Assembly (NCBI GenBank): GCA_028287135.1
Contig: JAQBQE010000010.1
Coordinates: forward strand, 1-64,000
Reading direction: 5' to 3'
Length of the DNA stretch: 64,000 bases
From: Myxococcales bacterium
GTDB taxonomy: Bacteria; Myxococcota_A; Polyangia; Haliangiales; Haliangiaceae
Position 1 is the first letter of the stretch, and each line of letters opens with the position of its first letter. The translations under genes were made by a program, and so were the position numbers. Of the stretch, positions 61,171-64,000 are shown one piece after another. Under the pieces are notes generated by a model that saw only the letters and a list, made by a program, of their open reading frames with translations, did no database searches and was not told the origin of the DNA.

Positions 61171-61869
61171 TCAGCGCGCGCACTCGACAACGAAGGTGTC
61201 GATGCTGCCCTCGTTCCAGAATCCGACCAGGACGTCGAACGGCCCGGGCACCCGCGTATCGGGCCCGGTCGTCAGGTACGCGACGCGATCGAGCTCGACG
61301 TAGATCGACCGGTCTGCTCCGAGCGTCACCGCGAGGTGATGCCAGATATTCGGCAGCGCGGAGCTCGGCCGGCTCGCGCGCGGGATGCTCGTGGTCGGCG
61401 TCTCGATCGAGATCAGGTCCTCCGTGTTGTCGCCACCGCGCGGAAAGATCCCGACGGAGTACTGGAGGTCGTCGTACGCGGTCCAGCCAGGACTCATGAA
61501 CTGGAGGTAGAAGTCCCCGGCGATCGGCTCCTCGATCCGGAACTCGAGCTCGATCCGGGCCGCCCGGATGCCCTGGAGATCGAGGTTTGCGACCGTGTGC
61601 TCCGACCCCGGTGCCGCGCTGAACCCCGCGCCGCCACCGAAGCCATTGCCGGGTGTCACCGCCCACGCCGGATTCACCACGCTCCAGCGGTCCGAGCTCC
61701 CGGTCTCGAAGGACTCCTCCGAGCAGCGCGTGAATTGCAGTGGGGCATCGGCGGCATCGCTCGTGTCTCCGGCATCCGAGTGGGGGTCGAACCCGAGCCG
61801 ACCGCAGCCGAGCGCACCGCCTGCGATCACAGCGATGACGGCCCCATGCACCGTCGTCCACGCTATCAC
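61171..61869 (-). CDS. Lipoprotein with LamG-like jelly-roll domain
   Basis: A 232-residue lipoprotein from GTG 61869 with lipobox ALGC (Cys22) followed by GRLGFDPHSDAGD, a frequent myxobacterial pattern. Residues ~45-230 look like a concanavalin-type fold: SFETGSSDRWSVV, LQGIRAARIELEFRIEEP, PNIWHHLAVTLGADRSIYVELD. Probably surface-exposed binding protein. It begins 3 bases after the stop of the upstream hypothetical gene; its stop is 2 bases from the convergent M23 gene's end. Confidence 0.75.
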   Translation of the reverse strand: MIAWTTVHGAVIAVIAGGALGCGRLGFDPHSDAGDTSDAADAPLQFTRCSEESFETGSSDRWSVVNPAWAVTPGNGFGGGAGFSAAPGSEHTVANLDLQGIRAARIELEFRIEEPIAGDFYLQFMSPGWTAYDDLQYSVGIFPRGGDNTEDLISIETPTTSIPRASRPSSALPNIWHHLAVTLGADRSIYVELDRVAYLTTGPDTRVPGPFDVLVGFWNEGSIDTFVVECAR

Positions 61870-61872
61870 GAG

Positions 61873-62376
61873 CTACTCGAGCGGTGGCTCCCGCTCTCCG
61901 GTCTCGGGCTCGAGCCGCTCGCGCTCGATCGCACGAACGCAGCAGTTCCAGCGCAGCACCGCGTCGACGCTGCTGTGCGGGCGCAGCGCCTCCGCACGCT
62001 CGTACCACTCCATCGCTTGCCGGAAGCCGTCGTACGCGTCGGAGCGGATCACGGTCGTCCTCCCCAGGTAGGCGCGGGTCTCGCGCTCGTGGATGATCCC
62101 GCTGAAGTAGGCGCGATCGTATTCGTCGTCGAGCTGCGCGACGACGGCGCGCGCCTCGTTCGGCGCGCCGGCAGCGCCGGAGCTGCCGAACTGATCGGTC
62201 AGCGCGAGGATCAACGCGCGCAGCGCGATCTGGTTGTCGTCATCGACCACGAGGACGTCGCGACAGATGCTCTCGGCCTGCGCCGGGTCGTTGAGGAGCC
62301 GGTAGCGCTCGGCCTTCTCGAGCGCCTGCGGAACCCCGTCGGATGGAATGCGCTTGAGGGTCAGATCATCCATCAC
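61873..62376 (-). CDS. Hypothetical TPR-like protein after sdhB
   Basis: A 167-residue protein (GTG 62376 or ATG 62373) that overlaps the 3' end of sdhB by 8-11 bases, implying co-transcription. It has TPR-like helical pairs (EKAERYRLLNDPAQAESICRDV..., YDGFRQAMEWYERAEALRPHS) and no signal peptide. It may be a SDH accessory factor by position, but this is only inference. The C-terminus (EPETGEREPPLE) is acidic and disordered. Confidence 0.7.
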   Translation of the reverse strand: MMDDLTLKRIPSDGVPQALEKAERYRLLNDPAQAESICRDVLVVDDDNQIALRALILALTDQFGSSGAAGAPNEARAVVAQLDDEYDRAYFSGIIHERETRAYLGRTTVIRSDAYDGFRQAMEWYERAEALRPHSSVDAVLRWNCCVRAIERERLEPETGEREPPLE

Positions 62377-63178
62377 GATCCTCGCTTCCCGCCCCCTGTG
62401 CTGCTTCCTCGGAGCGCGTCTTCGTACGCTTGCGGATGCCCAGCAGCTTGCGGCCGATGATCGCGACCGGATCGTAGAACCGATCGACGATGCGCTCCTT
62501 CAACGGGATGATGCCGTTGTCGGTGATCTGGATGTGCTCGGGGCAGACCTCGGTGCAGCACCGGGTGATGTTGCACAGGCCCGCTCCGAGCTCCTTCTTG
62601 AGCTCGGGGATCCGGTCCTCGGTGTCGAGCGGATGCATCTCGAGGCTCGCCACGCGGATCATGAAGCGCGGTCCGATGAACGACTGGGTCTCACGGCCCT
62701 CGCGGTCGCGGAGCACGTGGCAGACGTCCTGGCAGAGGAAGCACTCGATGCACTTCCTGAATTCCTGAACTCGATCGACGTCCTCCTGGTACATCCGGTA
62801 CTGGCCGTCGGCGTCGCGCGGCCTGGGCTTGAACGGCGCGATCCGCTTGTTCTGCTCGTAGTTGAACGAGACGTCGGTGACGAGATCCTTGATCACCGGA
62901 AACGTCTTCAGCGGCTGACACGTGATGGTCTCGGTCTCGGAGAACGAGTTCATCCGGGTCATGCAGGCGAGCTTGGGCTGGCCGTTGATCTCCATGCTGC
63001 ACGAGCCGCACTTGCCGGCCTTGCAGTTCCAGCGCAGCGCGAGGTCGTTCGCCTGGGTGGCCTGGATGCGATGGAGGACGTCGAGCACGACCATCCCCGG
63101 ATCGACGGGGATCTGGAAGTCCGTGAGCTCCCCGCCCCCTGCGTCGCCGCGCCAGACCTTGAACCGTCGGATTGCCAT
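62366..63178 (-). CDS. sdhB: Succinate dehydrogenase/fumarate reductase iron-sulfur subunit
   Basis: A 270-residue iron-sulfur subunit passing electrons from the flavoprotein to quinone in the inner membrane. The [2Fe-2S] ligands are Cys52, Cys57, Cys60 (NCKAGKCGSC) and Cys72. The second cluster motif is CIECFLCQDVC (Cys143, 146, 149, 153), and the third CNITRCCTEVCP. The CIECFLCQ variant recalls actinobacterial-type SdhB/FrdB, suggesting a menaquinone-linked enzyme. ATG 63178 gives a normal start. It follows sdhA with a 12-base gap; the membrane anchor is not in the window. Confidence 0.95.
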   Translation of the reverse strand: MAIRRFKVWRGDAGGGELTDFQIPVDPGMVVLDVLHRIQATQANDLALRWNCKAGKCGSCSMEINGQPKLACMTRMNSFSETETITCQPLKTFPVIKDLVTDVSFNYEQNKRIAPFKPRPRDADGQYRMYQEDVDRVQEFRKCIECFLCQDVCHVLRDREGRETQSFIGPRFMIRVASLEMHPLDTEDRIPELKKELGAGLCNITRCCTEVCPEHIQITDNGIIPLKERIVDRFYDPVAIIGRKLLGIRKRTKTRSEEAAQGAGSEDRDG

Positions 63179-63190
63179 GGCGTGTCCTCC

Positions 63191-64000
63191 TCAGGTGCTG
63201 GGGGCTGCGGTGCCGAGCTTACCGGCCTCGAGATCTTCGATCTTCGCGTTCGCGATCGCGACCAGGTGCGGTGGCCCGTCCGGCCTGCGCCGCTTCTCGG
63301 TCTCCATCCTGCCGTCGGCGGCCTTCTTGACGATCACGTTGTACGTGAGCCCCTCGGGGTTCTCGTCCGGATGATCGAGTCGGGTATGCGCACCGCGGCT
63401 CTCCTCGCGCATCAGCGCCGCGCGGGTGACGGCCTCGGACGTGACGAGCAGGGAGCGCATCGCGAGCGCCTCGTGCCAGCCCGGGTTGTACTGGCTCGCA
63501 CCGGGCGCCTTCATGGTCCTCGCCCTGACCTTCAGGTCCTCGAGCTCTGCGACCGCGGTCTCGAGCTCGTTCTTCGTGCGGACGATGCCGACGCCCCTGG
63601 CCATTGTCTCCTCGAGCCTGGCGTGGAGGAGGTAGGGATTCTCACCCTCGGCCCGGTTGAGGATCTCGGTCGCGCGGCGAATCGCCGACGTGATCTGATC
63701 GCCGTCTACCCTCGGCGTGGTGGGGAGCGCCTGGATGTATGCCTTCGCGCCATCCCCGGCGAGCTTGCCGAAGACGATCAGATCGGACAGCGAGTTGCCG
63801 CCGAGACGGTTCGCACCGTGGAGGCCCGCGGCGCACTCACCGCACGCGAACAGGCCCGGCACCGTGGTCTGCTGCGAGTCGGCGTCGACGCGGATGCCGC
63901 CCATGAAGTAGTGCAGGGTGGGGCCGACTTCCATCGGCTCGCGGGTGATGTCGACCTCGGCCAGCTCCTTGAACTGGTGATACATCGACGGAAGCTTCCG
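63191..64000 (-). CDS. sdhA: Succinate dehydrogenase/fumarate reductase flavoprotein subunit, C-terminal part
   Basis: This is the 3' part, truncated by the window edge (270 codons shown, stop at 63191). Diagnostic sequences include PTLHYFMGGIRVD, TTVPGLFACGECA, GLHGANRLGGNSLSDLIVFGK and the C-terminal capping region HTRLDHPDENPEGLTYNV. The FAD-binding N-terminus lies beyond 64000. It oxidises succinate to fumarate with SdhB. The reading frame is open up to base 64000 (RKLPSMYHQFK). Confidence 0.95.
   Translation of the reverse strand, partial: RKLPSMYHQFKELAEVDITREPMEVGPTLHYFMGGIRVDADSQQTTVPGLFACGECAAGLHGANRLGGNSLSDLIVFGKLAGDGAKAYIQALPTTPRVDGDQITSAIRRATEILNRAEGENPYLLHARLEETMARGVGIVRTKNELETAVAELEDLKVRARTMKAPGASQYNPGWHEALAMRSLLVTSEAVTRAALMREESRGAHTRLDHPDENPEGLTYNVIVKKAADGRMETEKRRRPDGPPHLVAIANAKIEDLEAGKLGTAAPST

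Overview
This 64 kb window is very GC-rich, densely coded bacterial DNA, most likely from a myxobacterium (Myxococcota, Polyangia; Haliangium/Kofleriaceae-like). The evidence is a Hanks-type Ser/Thr kinase with a membrane anchor, many secreted lipoproteins, repeats of the MopE-like metal-binding motif (CDxxDNDCDGxxDE), a MYXO-CTERM-like sorting signal, PEGA/TPR proteins, a giant TPR protein, and a satellite pair of microcompartment vertex genes that recalls Haliangium ochraceum. No tRNA, rRNA, CRISPR array or prophage was recognised. The only mobile-element trace is the tail of an IS3-family transposase at the left edge.

Layout. 1-500: transposase tail, then a non-coding repeat patch (three ~22 bp dispersed copies and a 14 bp tandem array). 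0.5-4 kb (minus): two paralogous TPR/PEGA membrane proteins and a Ser/Thr kinase. 4-5.5 kb (minus): pyruvate kinase. 5.6-10.5 kb (plus): secreted 5'-nucleotidase, lipoprotein and probable beta-barrel. 10.5-13 kb: a repeat pair, a 3D-domain protein, a small Pro-rich membrane protein and a DUF1223 protein. 13-23 kb (minus): a 2836-residue TPR protein, two EutN/CcmL-type BMC vertex proteins and a class II aldolase with a C-terminal encapsulation-peptide-like helix. 23-35.5 kb (plus): a five-gene translationally coupled operon (DUF4132 protein, 1614-residue protein, MoxR ATPase, DUF5682-VWA fusion, SWIM zinc-finger protein), the counterpart of the E. coli yehI-L-M-P-Q region. 35.5-44 kb (minus): P-loop kinase-like protein, an 1845-residue Cys-rich ORF that looks like two secreted proteins read as one, YaeQ, and a permuted NlpC/P60-like lipoprotein. 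44-57.4 kb: the circularly permuted ATP-grasp / alpha-E / transglutaminase amidoligase system in two blocks around a PAP2 phosphatase, with an embedded PA14 lipoprotein and a flavin alpha-hydroxy-acid oxidase. 57.4-62.4 kb: small conserved proteins (DUF2171, CoA-binding), a possible frameshifted secreted protein, secreted hypotheticals and an M23 peptidase. 62.4-64 kb (minus): succinate dehydrogenase/fumarate reductase sdhB and the 3' part of sdhA.

How the genes work together. Three multigene systems dominate. (i) The MoxR-VWA operon has the form of an ATP-driven chaperone/metal-insertion or conflict-type machine: an AAA+ MoxR motor, a VWA MIDAS adaptor, a SWIM zinc finger and large client-like proteins. 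Stop/start overlaps of 1-4 nt at every junction imply near-stoichiometric production. (ii) The TPR-BMC-P-aldolase operon looks like a satellite of a microcompartment whose hexameric shell genes must lie elsewhere. (iii) The ATP-grasp/alpha-E/transglutaminase genes match a predicted peptide ligation and cleavage pathway. Domain names are pattern recognition from the translated sequence; no database search was run.
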